Assembly: GCF_004114935.1 (NCBI RefSeq)
Contig: NZ_CP022221.1
Coordinates: forward strand, 2,997,001 to 3,061,000
Direction: 5' to 3'
Length of the DNA stretch: 64,000 nt
Origin: Bradyrhizobium zhanjiangense
Lineage (GTDB): Bacteria > Pseudomonadota > Alphaproteobacteria > Rhizobiales > Xanthobacteraceae
Positions 36,240 through 45,536 of this stretch are shown one piece after another. The notes below the pieces were generated by a model that was not told where the DNA came from, did not search any database, and worked only from the letters and a program-made list of their open reading frames with translations. The translations under genes and the position numbers were made by a program. Positions within the stretch are counted from its first letter, which is position 1, and every line of letters begins with the position of its first letter.

Positions 36240-36743
36240 ATGCTTCGGTATGCACTCGCCGCTCTCGCAGCAATCGTTCTTATTGCCGCAAGCCTTGTTC
36301 CCGATGACGCATTTGCTCGCCGTGGAGGTGGCGGCTTTCGCGGTGGAGGAGGGTTTCACGGCGGCGGGATGCGCGCTGGTGGCTTCCATGGCGGCGGCAT
36401 GCGGGCCGCCCACGTCCGGGGCGGTGCCGTTCATGCCGGACGCATCCATGGTGGTCGCGGCTACCGCGTGGCCGGAGGTTCTCGGCCTTCGCATCCAATA
36501 GCGGGTCGCCCCGGTTATCCGGGTCGTCCGATCGCTGGCCGTCCGGGTCGTCCGATCGCGGGTTATCCGGGCTACGGTGGCGGCTACTATCGCCCGGGTT
36601 GGGGCTATGGTGCAGCCGCAGTTGGGGCCGCCGCCGCAGCCGGAGCCTACGGCTACTACAACAACTACAACAGCAACTGCACATATGACACCTACGGCAA
36701 CTACGTTTGCCCGGGTCAGTATCCTTATGGATATAGGTACTGA
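36240..36743 (+). CDS. Secreted glycine/histidine-rich repeat protein
   Basis: 167 residues. Signal peptide MLRYALAALAAIVLIAASLV with cleavage near DDAFA. Then RGGGG, FHGGGMRAGG and IAGRPG repeats, then a Tyr/Asn-rich C-terminus (GYYNNYNSNCTYD, one Cys pair CTYDTYGNYVC). Low-complexity extracytoplasmic protein, possibly envelope-associated. The ribosome site GGAGG is 6 nt upstream. A FixK-type box lies 120 bp upstream of the start. Confidence 0.75.
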   Translation: MLRYALAALAAIVLIAASLVPDDAFARRGGGGFRGGGGFHGGGMRAGGFHGGGMRAAHVRGGAVHAGRIHGGRGYRVAGGSRPSHPIAGRPGYPGRPIAGRPGRPIAGYPGYGGGYYRPGWGYGAAAVGAAAAAGAYGYYNNYNSNCTYDTYGNYVCPGQYPYGYRY

Positions 36744-36810
36744 CTAAATCGATCCAGCGCGGACGGCGAGCCTTGGGGCCGCCGCCCGTTGGTTCTTCTT
36801 CCTCGCGGGC

Positions 36811-37245
36811 TCAGGATGGGCATGAGCGATACATAGCCTGTAGTGGATTTCCGCGCAGAAATATGGTGCGAGGCGTTAAGCCGCCGCGCTGGGCGATCCA
36901 GCGGCGCACCGGCGAAGGGTACATCAAATAGACCATTCGGGTCGCGCCGAAGTTAGTAACAGGCCGTCCGCGCGGACCAATATCCCACGCGGCGTGGAAC
37001 GCTAGCTCGGCTCGCGAAGTCACGCAAATCCTGTCCGTTGGGATGGTTGCAAGCACAATGGTGCAAGCCGACGCGCAGAAACCATCGATGATCACATTCT
37101 GGCCCGAAGCGCGGAGGCGTTCATACTTGTAGATGTATTTACCTATTCGTCCGCCGGAGTCATCTGTGATCCGCACGGCGGCACCGTTGGCGGGAGGGCA
37201 GAATACTAAGAGGATGACGATCAACAACCCCGCCCAGCATTTCAT
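36811..37245 (-). CDS. Periplasmic ClpP/crotonase-fold protein
   Basis: About 144 residues. Signal peptide MKCWAGLLIVILLVFCPPANG, then a short ClpP-like core: VIIDGFCASACTIVLATIPT with Ser between two Cys (CASAC), and AELAFHAAW, the pattern of predicted periplasmic COG3904-type proteins. The serine in SACT would be the nucleophile. Start at 37245 is chosen for the signal peptide; the frame is open 25 codons further. A FixK box lies 78 bp upstream. Confidence 0.7.
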   Translation of the reverse strand: MKCWAGLLIVILLVFCPPANGAAVRITDDSGGRIGKYIYKYERLRASGQNVIIDGFCASACTIVLATIPTDRICVTSRAELAFHAAWDIGPRGRPVTNFGATRMVYLMYPSPVRRWIAQRGGLTPRTIFLRGNPLQAMYRSCPS

Positions 37246-37322
37246 GCTGTCGTTCCCCGATAGATTGGACAGCCCGCAACTTTGCTCCCTGCCAAATCCT
37301 CTTAGATCGGATGCATCCAAGC

Positions 37323-37336
37323 TTGATCTAAATCAA
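37323..37336 (-). promoter_or_regulatory. FixK/FNR-type box
   Basis: TTGATCTAAATCAA, a perfect TTGAT-N4-ATCAA palindrome. With the usual -41.5 placement the start of transcription on the minus strand would be near 37288, leaving a 43-nt leader before the periplasmic ClpP-fold gene. Confidence 0.75.
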
Positions 37337-37448
37337 CGGCAATGCTGATTGCCATCGGGCGCGCGTCAAGTGCCGAATGCCAGTAGTGACTGCGGTGCAT
37401 CGATGATGATCGTCAGCCATGCCATTGCCGGCGCGGGCCTTGTCCAAT

Positions 37449-37640
37449 TCAAGCAGGTTCGATTTTGAGTGCCTGGTCCCGGTAGCCGAGGGAGAGCAGC
37501 GCATTTTGGGCGTCGGACCATGACATCGCGCCAGCGACATATCGCTCGACGATGTTGCAATAGTAGGCGCGCCATTGCGCGAGGTACTCGGGATCGAGTC
37601 GGTCGACCGCCCGGTCCCGCGCAACGCGCTGGATCAGCAC
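37449..37640 (-). CDS. Small phage-type protein (63 aa)
   Basis: MLIQRVARDRAVDRLDPEYL and on, with AQWRAYYCNIVERYVAGAMS. It follows the 43-residue gene with 3 bp between them and belongs to the same minus-strand row as the tail-type gene, so likely a prophage remnant. Family not named. Confidence 0.5.
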   Translation of the reverse strand: MLIQRVARDRAVDRLDPEYLAQWRAYYCNIVERYVAGAMSWSDAQNALLSLGYRDQALKIEPA

Positions 37641-37643
37641 GGC

Positions 37644-37775
37644 CTAGTCCTTGTAAGGCGGGACGCCGGGCGCGGGATCTTCCGCCGCCGTCTGCGGCTG
37701 TTCGGAATGATCCGCCGGCGGCTTGTCCGCTTGGCGCCGATCCTCGCGCTCGCCCTCTTTCGGCTTGCCTGCCAT
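37644..37775 (-). CDS. Small hydrophilic phage-type protein (43 aa)
   Basis: MAGKPKEGEREDRRQADKPP continues as a charged, Pro-rich and probably disordered peptide to PGVPPYKD. Lies between the tail-type gene and the 63-residue gene, same strand, tight spacing. Confidence 0.45.
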   Translation of the reverse strand: MAGKPKEGEREDRRQADKPPADHSEQPQTAAEDPAPGVPPYKD

Positions 37776-37788
37776 GGCACCCCCCGTG

Positions 37789-38406
37789 TTAGCGGCGCCG
37801 GCTCGACATCGCCCGGATGACCGCGATTGCGAGGTTTAGCGTGATCTCTTGCCGCATTAGCTCGGCGAAGTCCTTGTAGAACGGCACGTCTTGCCGGATC
37901 GGGACCGATGGCCGCAGCGAATACATCAGCTTGATGCGGCCCTTCGCCTTGCGGGTCGATCGGCCCTGGCGTTGGAAGACGACGCGCCCCCGCTAGAAGC
38001 CGTTCCGCAAGTTCTTGGGCTGCTGCTGCGTCCGCACGGCGCCGCCGCTCGTCCGCTGTACGTTGACCGATGACGGAATCGAAAGGTTGCCGCCCTTCGC
38101 CCGGCGAGTGCCGCCCTTGGCATGCAGGGACAGGTTCGCCCGACCGAGCTTGTCGTAAATCTCAACCGTCAGATCGCCCTTCGTCGCGCGCGAGCCCTTG
38201 GTGGCCAGCGCAGCATTCATGAACGAACGATTGCGGACGGTGACTGACGACGGCCACGTCGTCTCGATCAGATAGGACCGGGTGTTATCGGCGGCCATGT
38301 TGAGCGTGGTCGCCATGATGTAGGGGATTTGATCAGCGGTCGCGCCGAGGTCCATGGCGCGCTGCTTGATCTGCGAGAAATCGAAATCGACCCCGAGCGT
38401 CGGCAT
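37789..38406 (-). pseudogene. Phage minor tail (GpZ-like) protein with in-frame amber codon
   Basis: The frame from 38406 reads MPTLGVDFDFSQIKQRAMDL, ATTLNMAADNTRSYLIE and so on for 137 codons to NLRNGF, then TAG (37993-37995), then continues in the same frame for 67 codons (RGRVVFQRQGRSTRKAKGRI, IRQDVPFYKDFAELM) to TAA at 37789. Both halves look like one protein of about 205 residues of the prophage minor tail protein Z type. The amber codon is the only lesion, so it could be a recent mutation, readthrough, or sequencing error. Confidence 0.65.
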
Positions 38407-38589
38407 GGGTAGTAGGTGTGCTCATAAGGCGTAGATGTCAGCTTCTGACGGCCAAGCGGAAATCTTACGCTCAGAGCATTACTGCTCGTGAACCTGAGCT
38501 GACATTGCCGCGCTCATTGCGCTGCAGCGCGGTACAGACAAGGCCCAAAAGCTGCTGTACTCGCGAGCAGTGTCTGGCTGGAGCAGCAC

Positions 38590-39570
38590 ATGAGACGACG
38601 CGAATTCATCACATTACTCGGCAGCACGGCTGCGATGTGGCCACGCCTAGCGCGCGCAACGGCCGCATCGCATCCCCAAAATTGGCGTCCTCTGGCATGC
38701 CGCCAACATCGAAGAAGAAACTCCATACTATCAGTCACTGGTTGAGGGTTTCAGGAAGCAGGGCTATGTCGACGGACAGAACATAATGCTAGAACATCGC
38801 TTTCCTGATGAAGTGCCCGAGGTTTTCGACAGGATGGCAGCCGAACTCGTATCTTTAAAGTGTGATGTATTGGTTGGTGCCGGGGCGGCTGCGCCGCACT
38901 TAAAGAAGGCGACCAAAACAATTCCAATAGTCTTCCTGTTCGGTTTTGACCCTATCGGAGCCGGCCTGATCGAAAACTTTGCACGACCCGGTGGGAATGT
39001 TACGGGATTGTCGAATTTTTCTGTCCAGCTCAGTGCGAAGCGGTTGCAGTATCTTAAGGAGATTGTCCCGACGGTTACGCGTGTTGGCTTGCTCATCAAT
39101 CCAAACGTCAAATATCGAGCCTCTATGTTCAGGAGGCGACCGAGGCAGGGATAAAGCTCGGCGTTGATACCCAAGGTTTCGAGGTCCGCGCGCTCGGCGA
39201 TTTCGAGCCCGCATTTGACGCGATGGTAAAGGCAGGCATGCAAGGGGTGGTCGCTAACGGCGAAAGCTTGATCTTTCAGGCCAGGAAAGTGATCGCGGAT
39301 CTCGCACTTGCGCGTAATCTGCCGAGCTGCGGCTACGTAAGAGACCTTCTTGAGGCTGGAGGTCTCATCTCCTATGGCGTTGACCAGCGGGCGATGGCCC
39401 GCCGTGCGGCGGTTTACGTTGATCGGATTTTGAAGGGTGAAAAGCCCGCCGAATTACCCGTGGAGCAATCGACCAGATTTGAGCTGCTCATCAACCTAAG
39501 AACTGCCAACGCGCTCGGTGTGACCGTGCCTCCTACATTGATCGCCAACGCCGACGAGGTAATGGAATAA
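38590..39570 (+). pseudogene. TrpX-type ABC substrate-binding protein, two frameshifts
   Basis: Three frames in order: MRRREFITLLGSTAAMWP (Tat-like signal), then KIGVLWHAANIEEETPYYQS to GLLINPNVKY, then LYVQEATEAGIKLGVDTQ-like sequence to NADEVME at 39570. Breaks near 38680 and 39120. The whole corresponds to a COG2984 (TrpX/YtfQ-like) binding protein of about 325 residues, of the kind very abundant in Bradyrhizobium. No permease or ATPase beside it. Confidence 0.8.
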
Positions 39571-39862
39571 TGCATGCTGCAAGTGCCGTAGAGCGTTGTT
39601 GGCCCTTAGTCGAACCACGATAATCCCGTCGTGATGTCGGTTATCGTCGGTAGAGCAGACGTGTGGCCGCGCTCGCTTCGACGGCCGCTTATGACCCCAC
39701 AGCGGACCTGCCGGCGGTTCTCAATTTGTGCTGTCGGCATGGTTTGTTCCTATGCCCGTATTTGGTACTGTCCGTATTTAAGCCCCTGTCCTAAGTTTAA
39801 TTTGTGAGTGTCCCAATTCGGGTTTGGAAGTAAGCTGATCTCAAATTGAGGGGGAAGCAGCC

Positions 39863-40051
39863 ATGCTGAATCCGACCGAATGCCGCGAAATGGCGATGCA
39901 ATATCGCCGTGAAGCGAATAAAGCCGGGGCGTCGCCTAGAAGGGCAAGCCTCTTAAGGAACATCTCGCACAGTCTTAGCGCTTTATCACATCAGCTCGAA
40001 ATGCTGGCTGATGACCGCTTAGAGGCCGATCAGCCCCAGACAAGGCAGTAA
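39863..40051 (+). CDS. Small helical protein (62 aa)
   Basis: MLNPTECREMAMQYRREANK and on, amphipathic helix, with a second helix (LSALSHQLEMLADDRLEA). GGGGGAAG lies upstream of the ATG. I recognise it only as a Bradyrhizobium-type hypothetical. The 290 bp before it hold no gene. Confidence 0.65.
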   Translation: MLNPTECREMAMQYRREANKAGASPRRASLLRNISHSLSALSHQLEMLADDRLEADQPQTRQ

Positions 40052-40234
40052 GGCCGCCTCAGTTGCCGGCCCCTTTCATTTTGGTCCCTGAGGTTTGCTT
40101 CTGGCCCCAAGCAGCGGTTGGTGGATATCCGCTATTCCGCCGCTGTCAGGGGAGAAGCAGACATCCGGCAAGCGGGCCAAAAATGACGCGAGTGAACCAA
40201 CTCAGACATCGCAAATGCAGCAATCGCCATAACC

Positions 40235-40260
40235 AAAAAGCCCCGGCTCGCCGGGGCTTT
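40235..40260 (-). terminator. Terminator of the porin gene
   Basis: AAAGCCCCGG-CTCG-CCGGGGCTTT, a perfect 10-bp stem. On the minus strand it is followed by TTTTT, 22 bp after the porin stop codon. Confidence 0.85.
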
Positions 40261-40281
40261 GGTTTGCGCAGACTGAAGCGA

Positions 40282-41052
40282 TTAGTATCTGGCTGCGACC
40301 GGAGCGCCGTAGCCGCCGAAGCGATAGTTCAACCGGACGGTGACCATGTCCACATCCTGGCTGAACCGCTCGCCAAGGAGGGTGATGCCACCGGGCGTGA
40401 CCACGCCTGCACCCACGAAGGTGCGGGTGTCATTCCCCATCCAGAGATGGTCGTATTCAACACCGACCGACCAGTTCGGCGCGAAGCCATACTCCCAGCC
40501 GACGCCCAAGGCGCCGCCCCAGCGCGTGTGACTTGCCGAGTCCAGACCGACTCCGGTGAGGTTGTTGAAGACGTCAAGACGATTGTGGGTCACGGCGGCA
40601 CCACCCTTCACATAGAGCAGTGAGGCGTTCCACGCCCAACCGAGTTGGGCCGTGAAGAGACCAATACCGTCGGTTTTTCCTGTGGTCGAAAGCAGCGGAT
40701 CGATCAGGCTGACGCGCGTGTTCTTGATGTCGGCCCAATCGCCCTGCGCTTCCAATCCGAACACGAACTGATTGGTTTGCCAGCGATACCCGATCTGTCC
40801 GCCGACAAGGCCGCCGGAGCGAGAAGCGCAACCACCCGCGACTGTTCCTGCGAGCGTGACGAAATCCACGCAACCGCGGCTTTGGCCCCATCCGCCGTTG
40901 GCGCCGATGTAAAAGCCAGTCCAGTCATAGATTGGAGCGACAATCGGGGGCGGCGCCTTGGTGTACGGACGCGCCGCCAAATCAGCCGCCGACGCGGGGG
41001 CGGATAGACCCACGGCCATCATCCCAGCCGCGGCAATCAGAAGCTTTTTCAT
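40282..41052 (-). CDS. Omp25/31-type outer-membrane beta-barrel protein
   Basis: 256 residues. Signal peptide MKKLLIAAAGMMAVGLSAPA with cleavage after ASA. Mature start ADLAARPYTKAPPPIVAPIY, DWTGFYIGANGGWG, eight predicted strands, ending YGAPVAARY with an aromatic last residue as outer-membrane proteins need. A Cys pair (GCVDF...GGCAS) is unusual in this family and may form a loop disulfide. Monocistronic with its own terminator. Confidence 0.9.
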   Translation of the reverse strand: MKKLLIAAAGMMAVGLSAPASAADLAARPYTKAPPPIVAPIYDWTGFYIGANGGWGQSRGCVDFVTLAGTVAGGCASRSGGLVGGQIGYRWQTNQFVFGLEAQGDWADIKNTRVSLIDPLLSTTGKTDGIGLFTAQLGWAWNASLLYVKGGAAVTHNRLDVFNNLTGVGLDSASHTRWGGALGVGWEYGFAPNWSVGVEYDHLWMGNDTRTFVGAGVVTPGGITLLGERFSQDVDMVTVRLNYRFGGYGAPVAARY

Positions 41053-41516
41053 TACGAGAAATCTCCCCAGTAAGAAAATTCAAAAAAGGCACGACGCCCA
41101 CGTGAGGAATCAAGTCTATCCCGTTCGCCTGCAGATTGATGTAGCCAAGCCGCAACAACCGGCTGGGATGTTCAGCGGTAATTCTTTATTTTTGTTAAGC
41201 ATTTGGGGGGCCAAATGCCCGCTAACGTGCATACTACGAAGAAGAGAAAACCCGCCGACCTTGGGAGATGCGGCGGGAGTTTGCGATCGGGGCTTCCGGT
41301 CGCCGCTCGACTGTAGCATGGCGGCACGCCAGCGAGAACCGCGTCACAAACCTGTGGCATGACCATTGCATAATTCAGGGCAACTGGGATTTCAGCGCTC
41401 AGTTAGAGAATAGGCGCTGCCGGGACGCTTATTTCGAGCCCGGCGACGCTTCACTTCCTTTGCCCTGGCGCCATCGCTACGGCGCATTTTGTTTCGACGG
41501 CCGGGATATTTGGCGC
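41053..41516. other. Gap with two hairpins
   Basis: A perfect palindrome GCATTTGG-GGGG-CCAAATGC at 41199-41218, and a terminator-like stem CCCGCCG/CGGCGGG at 41251-41277 with a T-run on the minus strand. No supported gene; the porin promoter should lie near 41060-41150. Confidence 0.5.
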
Positions 41517-41759
41517 ATGGCATACGACACGGCAACAGTACATATGCTCCGCAACGTTCTAGACGACGTTCTTTCCAGCCCGTCGTTCATTCGTCAGCAG
41601 CAGCGATCTGCCGTGGAAGTGGCCGAGCGGGTTCTCTGGCTCGCTTCGCAAGGGGAGCGTGAACCGATTAGGATCAAGCGGCACCTCCTAGATGAGTTCT
41701 TGGTGTCTGCTGAGAGTGACGCCGAACCGGTCGGCCCCTTCGCGACTGCTAGCGACTAA
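41517..41759 (+). CDS. Small hypothetical protein (80 aa)
   Basis: MAYDTATVHMLRNVLDDVLS, then FIRQQQRSAVEVAERVLWLA and IRIKRHLLDEFL; helical, protein-like. The frame is open back to 41268, but the earlier part looks non-coding. Start uncertain. Confidence 0.5.
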   Translation: MAYDTATVHMLRNVLDDVLSSPSFIRQQQRSAVEVAERVLWLASQGEREPIRIKRHLLDEFLVSAESDAEPVGPFATASD

Positions 41760-41880
41760 GCTCAAAGTCCGTTTGTGGGCCCTGAGCCGAACATGCACCA
41801 GCCGAATTCCATGTCGGCTGTCCGCAGAATATCGGACATTGGCACGTCCACCACCAATCCCCGGGGCCGGCCTCGTAAGC

Positions 41881-42141
41881 TCAACTGACGGGTTGTCTCG
41901 GCAACACCATCACGATGTTGATCTCGCGCTCCAGTATCTTTGAGGCAATGATCGATATGTGCAGCGCGAATTCATCTTCTATCTGTGCTGCTGTGTCCTC
42001 GTCTTTCGCGTAGACGAAGAGGATATCACCATCGACTTCGTCGAAGCGCGCGCCTGCGAACAGGCGGTCGAACCGTCTCGCGCCGACGATTAGCGCCATG
42101 CGGGCTTGAATTGCTTGGTCGTGGATATCGGTGAGTTGCAT
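41881..42141 (-). CDS. Small hypothetical protein (86 aa)
   Basis: MQLTDIHDQAIQARMALIVG and on, with FAGARFDEVDGDILFVYAKD and a C-terminal strand (REINIVMVLPRQPVS). Good composition. A decayed relative of its first 30 residues can be read on the minus strand near 42780-42905 (LTDTHD, then ALIVGEEF), so the gene was once duplicated here. Confidence 0.6.
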   Translation of the reverse strand: MQLTDIHDQAIQARMALIVGARRFDRLFAGARFDEVDGDILFVYAKDEDTAAQIEDEFALHISIIASKILEREINIVMVLPRQPVS

Positions 42142-42184
42142 ACGTCGAATATGGGGCCGAAGGACACCGGGACAGGTGCTCAGA

Positions 42185-42302
42185 ACCTTGTGCTACCGCT
42201 CGATCTTCCTTCGGAGATCACGACTTGAGCGCGTTCATTGGGCAACGGCCGTTGCAGCGTCTTCGCCTCATCCCATGGCGCTCGCATGGCGACATCGCGC
42301 CC
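42185..42302 (-). pseudogene. SRAP (YedK) C-terminal scrap A
   Basis: Reads [20 protein letters not shown], the conserved C-terminal block of SOS response-associated peptidases, then a short unrelated end. No upstream part. Confidence 0.6.
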
Positions 42303-42428
42303 GTTAAGGAACTGGTTACTAGTCACTGTCACCATTTACATATTAGGTCACCATATGTGACAGCATATTTCGAAGGCAGTTTAATACTTCGACACGCTCG
42401 GTTGGCGGTCTCTTGAAGGAGAGGCCCA

Positions 42429-42563
42429 ATGTTTAAGGGCTTCACGGTGGCAGTTGTGGCGCTGGTCAGCACGGCGCAGCTGGATCAATACCTAACCAAC
42501 GGTCGGTACACCGACGCGGCCATGACTGTGCTACGGCAAATCAGGCACGCGTTTGGGTTTTGA
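42429..42563 (+). CDS. Small exported or membrane peptide (44 aa)
   Basis: MFKGFTVAVVALVSTAQLDQ, then NGRYTDAAMTVLRQIRHAFGF. AAGGAGAGG lies 5 nt before the ATG. Short hydrophobic start, amphipathic end. I recognise it as a recurrent Bradyrhizobium small protein without function. Confidence 0.7.
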   Translation: MFKGFTVAVVALVSTAQLDQYLTNGRYTDAAMTVLRQIRHAFGF

Positions 42564-42590
42564 GATACCGGGATAATTTTACGGTGCGTG

Positions 42591-42800
42591 ATGGAAAGCA
42601 TCTCCTGGGCTGATCTCAACGCGGAGGAGCAACGCACCATTGCGATCTTGGGAGCCGGACTTTCTATCGAGCTGTGTGACCCCGTTGCTCTCCTGACCTT
42701 AAGGCGGCTAGGTCTGATCGTAGGCTTCCACTTGACGGCCGCTGCACACAATTTGCGTAGAGACGTTGTTTTCGGCGAACTCGGGCGCGTGATTGCGTGA
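42591..42800 (+). CDS. Small protein with IDLCDP-type motif (69 aa)
   Basis: MESISWADLNAEEQRTIAIL, GAGLSIELCDPVALLTLRRL, GLIVGFHLTAAAHNLRR: resembles a small winged-helix-like protein common in Bradyrhizobium. The GTG just before the ATG is also possible. 28 bp after the 44-residue gene, so perhaps one transcript. Role unknown. Confidence 0.65.
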   Translation: MESISWADLNAEEQRTIAILGAGLSIELCDPVALLTLRRLGLIVGFHLTAAAHNLRRDVVFGELGRVIA

Positions 42801-43055
42801 CGTAGCCAAGCGCACGACCGCGAACAGACGGTCGAAATTCCTCGCCGACGATGAGCGCGATGCAGGATCGCTTAGTCATGAGTATCGGTCAGTCGCGCGG
42901 CGGACTTGAGATCCTGGCACGCCATCGCTCTTCAAAAGTGTCAAAGTCTTTCAATGCCAACGCTCGTGCATCGTCAGCGTCATCCAGGGACCACGTGCTG
43001 AGGGCTGATCTGGTCGGTTAGGAAGATCTCGTGGAATGTTGGTCACGAGGTCACC

Positions 43056-43507
43056 ATGTCAAAGGATAGTCGTAGGGATGGCGATAAGGATAGGCATACG
43101 CCTATCCTCGAAGACGGCGCCGATACGCTGCAACGTGTCGAGATCATCACCGGGATCGGCCGGCGCCGGCGCTGGTCGACCGATGCGAAGGGGGCGATTG
43201 TCGCGGAGAGTTTTGCGCCTGGTGCAAGCGTATCCGCGGTGGCGCGGCGACATGACATCAGCCCAAGCCTGTTGTTTCTGTGGCGTCGTCAAACGACACG
43301 GGCGAAGGTCGCGGATCGCTTGGCCGGAGACGTACCAGCTGGCTTTGTGCCGGTCGCGATCACCGGCTGCAGGGGCACATTGCCGTCGTGCGAGGAGCAG
43401 GCGGCGATCGAGATCGAGGTCGGCGCGGTTCGCATCCGCGTCAGGGGACGGTCGACCGGCGGGCGCTGTGCGAGGTGCTGGCCGCAGTCGGGACGGTTGG
43501 CCGATGA
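43056..43507 (+). pseudogene. tnpA: IS66 TnpA (OrfA), frameshifted near the end
   Basis: Helix-turn-helix protein: VEIITGIGRRRRWSTDAKGA, IVAESFAPGASVSAVARRHD, SPSLLFLWRRQ, then AIEIEVGAVRIRVRG. After that, the expected TVDRRALCEVLAAVG continues only in another frame, so one base is missing near 43448. The restored stop overlaps tnpB (ATGA). Confidence 0.8.
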
Positions 43508-43854
43508 TCGGGCTGCGACCCGGGTTGTCGATCTGGATTGCGACGCAGCCGGTCGATTTCCGTCGCGGCATGGACTCGCTGGCGATGCTGGTGAGCGAGG
43601 CGTTTGGAGCCGATCCGTTCGACGGCGGACTTTATGTCTTCCGCTCCAAGCGCCGGGATCGCGTGAAGATCCTGACCTGGGACGGAAGCGGCCTCGTCCT
43701 TTACTACAAGAGAATCGAAGGACAGTTTACTTGGCCGCCGATCAAGGAAGGCGTCATGCCGCTATCTCATACTCAGCTCTCGGTGCTGCTCGATGGCTCA
43801 GACTGGAAGCGTGTGCCGATGCGTGTTGTGGATCAGCCATCACGAGCTGGTTGA
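43504..43854 (+). CDS. tnpB: IS66 TnpB (OrfB) accessory protein
   Basis: 116 residues, complete: MIGLRPGLSIWIATQPVDFR, RGMDSLAMLVSEAF, VFRSKRRDRVKILTWDGSGL, VLYYKRIEGQFTWPP, the signature of IS66 Orf2. The only intact transposition gene of the element. Confidence 0.9.
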   Translation: MIGLRPGLSIWIATQPVDFRRGMDSLAMLVSEAFGADPFDGGLYVFRSKRRDRVKILTWDGSGLVLYYKRIEGQFTWPPIKEGVMPLSHTQLSVLLDGSDWKRVPMRVVDQPSRAG

Positions 43855-43908
43855 TCCGTATCGATAGTAGTTCGTCACTCATGCGGAGCTGTTGTAGAAT
43901 CACTCTGC

Positions 43909-45536
43909 ATGAGTGATTTGCCTTCCGATCCAGCATTGCTGCGACAAACCGTGATGACGCTGTCGTCACGGCTTGCGGCGTTGTCGGCGGAATGCAGCAC
44001 GCTTTCGGCCGAGCGTGATGCGGCGATCGCCCAACGCGACGCTGCAGTCCAGGAGAACGACAAGCTCCTGATGATCCTGTCCCAGTACAAGCGCACGATC
44101 TTCGGTCCACGCTCCGAGACACTGGATCCCGGACAGCTGTCTCTCTTCACCATCACGGCACAGGCGGCTCGTGCCGCCACCAACGACGACGTGACCGGAG
44201 GCAGGCTGCCTGACGGAGCGGAGGGCCGTGGAAAGCGATCGGCGCGACGCAACCGGGGGAGCCTCCCGGAGCATTTGCCGCGCATCGATGTCGTGATCGA
44301 TATCGAGAGCCACATCTGCTCCTGCTGCGGCGAGCGGCTGCACAAGATCGGGGAGACCGTCAAGGAAGCCTTCGACGTCATTCCGATGCAGTACCGGGTC
44401 AAGCGCATTGTGCGTCCGCGGTACGGGTGCCGGGGATGCCGCCAGGTGTGGTACAGGCACCCGCGCCGGCCCAGGCGATCGACGGTGGAATGGTGACGGA
44501 AGCCTTGCTGGCCCACATCGCCGTGATGAAATACGGCTACCAGCTGCCGCTGTATCGCCAGGAACAGATGTTTGCCGCCCAAGGCATCACGCTCGACCGG
44601 CAGACGCTGGCCTCGTGGATGAGCCGCGCCGCCTGGTGGCTGAAGCCGCTTCACACGCTGTTGCGCGACAAAGTGATGTCCTACCCGCGGCTGTTTGCCG
44701 ACGAGACGCCGCTGCCGGTTCTCGATCCCGGCCGTGGCAGGACCAAAGTCTGCCAGTTCTGGGCGATCGCCACCGACGACCGTCCGTGGGGCGGCCCGGC
44801 GCCGCCGGCGGTGGTTTACGTGTTCGCCGAGGATCGCAAGGCGATCCGCGCCAGGCAGCTGTTTGGAGATTACGACGGCATCCTGCAGGTCGACGGTTAT
44901 GCCGCCTACAAGAGCCTGATCAGGAACGGCGGCTCTCTGGTGCAGCTGGCGTTCTGCTTCGCGCATGCGCGGCGGAAGTTCTGGGACGTTCACGTCGCGA
45001 CGAAGTCGCCGATTGCCACGGAAGCGCTGCAACGGATCGCGATGTTCTACGCCATTGAGGATCGCATCCGCGGTCTGCCGGCGGCGGATCGGGCTGCGGT
45101 GCGGCAAACCGACACCAGGTCGCTGATCGAGGACTTCAAACCCTGGCTCGAGGCGCGACTGCTGGAAGTCTCGAAGAAGTCCGGTCTGGGCAAAGCCATC
45201 CGCTACACCCTCAACCATTGGGACGGCCTGACGCGCTTCATCGACGACGGACGCATTGAAATAGACAGCAATACGGTCGAGCGCAGCATCAAGCCAATAG
45301 GCCTGGGAAGGAAGAACTACTTGTTCGCCGGCAGTGAAGGCGGCGCCGAGACATGGGCCATTCTCGCGTCGCTCATCAACACGGCAAAGCTGCAAGACCT
45401 CGACCCGCGGCATTATCTGACCGATGTTCTCGAGCGCATCGTCTCTGGACGTACAAAGATCAATCAGCTGCACATGCTGTTGCCGTGGAATTGGAAGGCC
45501 GAGCGCGACAGTTCGCAGGCAAAGCTCGCCGCCTGA
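43909..45536 (+). pseudogene. tnpC: IS66 TnpC transposase, one frameshift
   Basis: N-terminal part (43909 to about 44440): coiled coil rich in Ala/Arg/Glu, YKRTIFGPRSE, then a zinc-binding CSCCGERLHKIGE and YGCRGC. C-terminal part in another frame (from about 44427): IDGGMVTEALLAHIAVMKYG, DETPLPVLDPGRGRTK, VDGYAAYKSL, CFAHARRKFWD, ERSIKPIGLGRKNYLFAGSE with the DDE-type residues. The break near 44445 falls just after the zinc motif. Confidence 0.85.
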
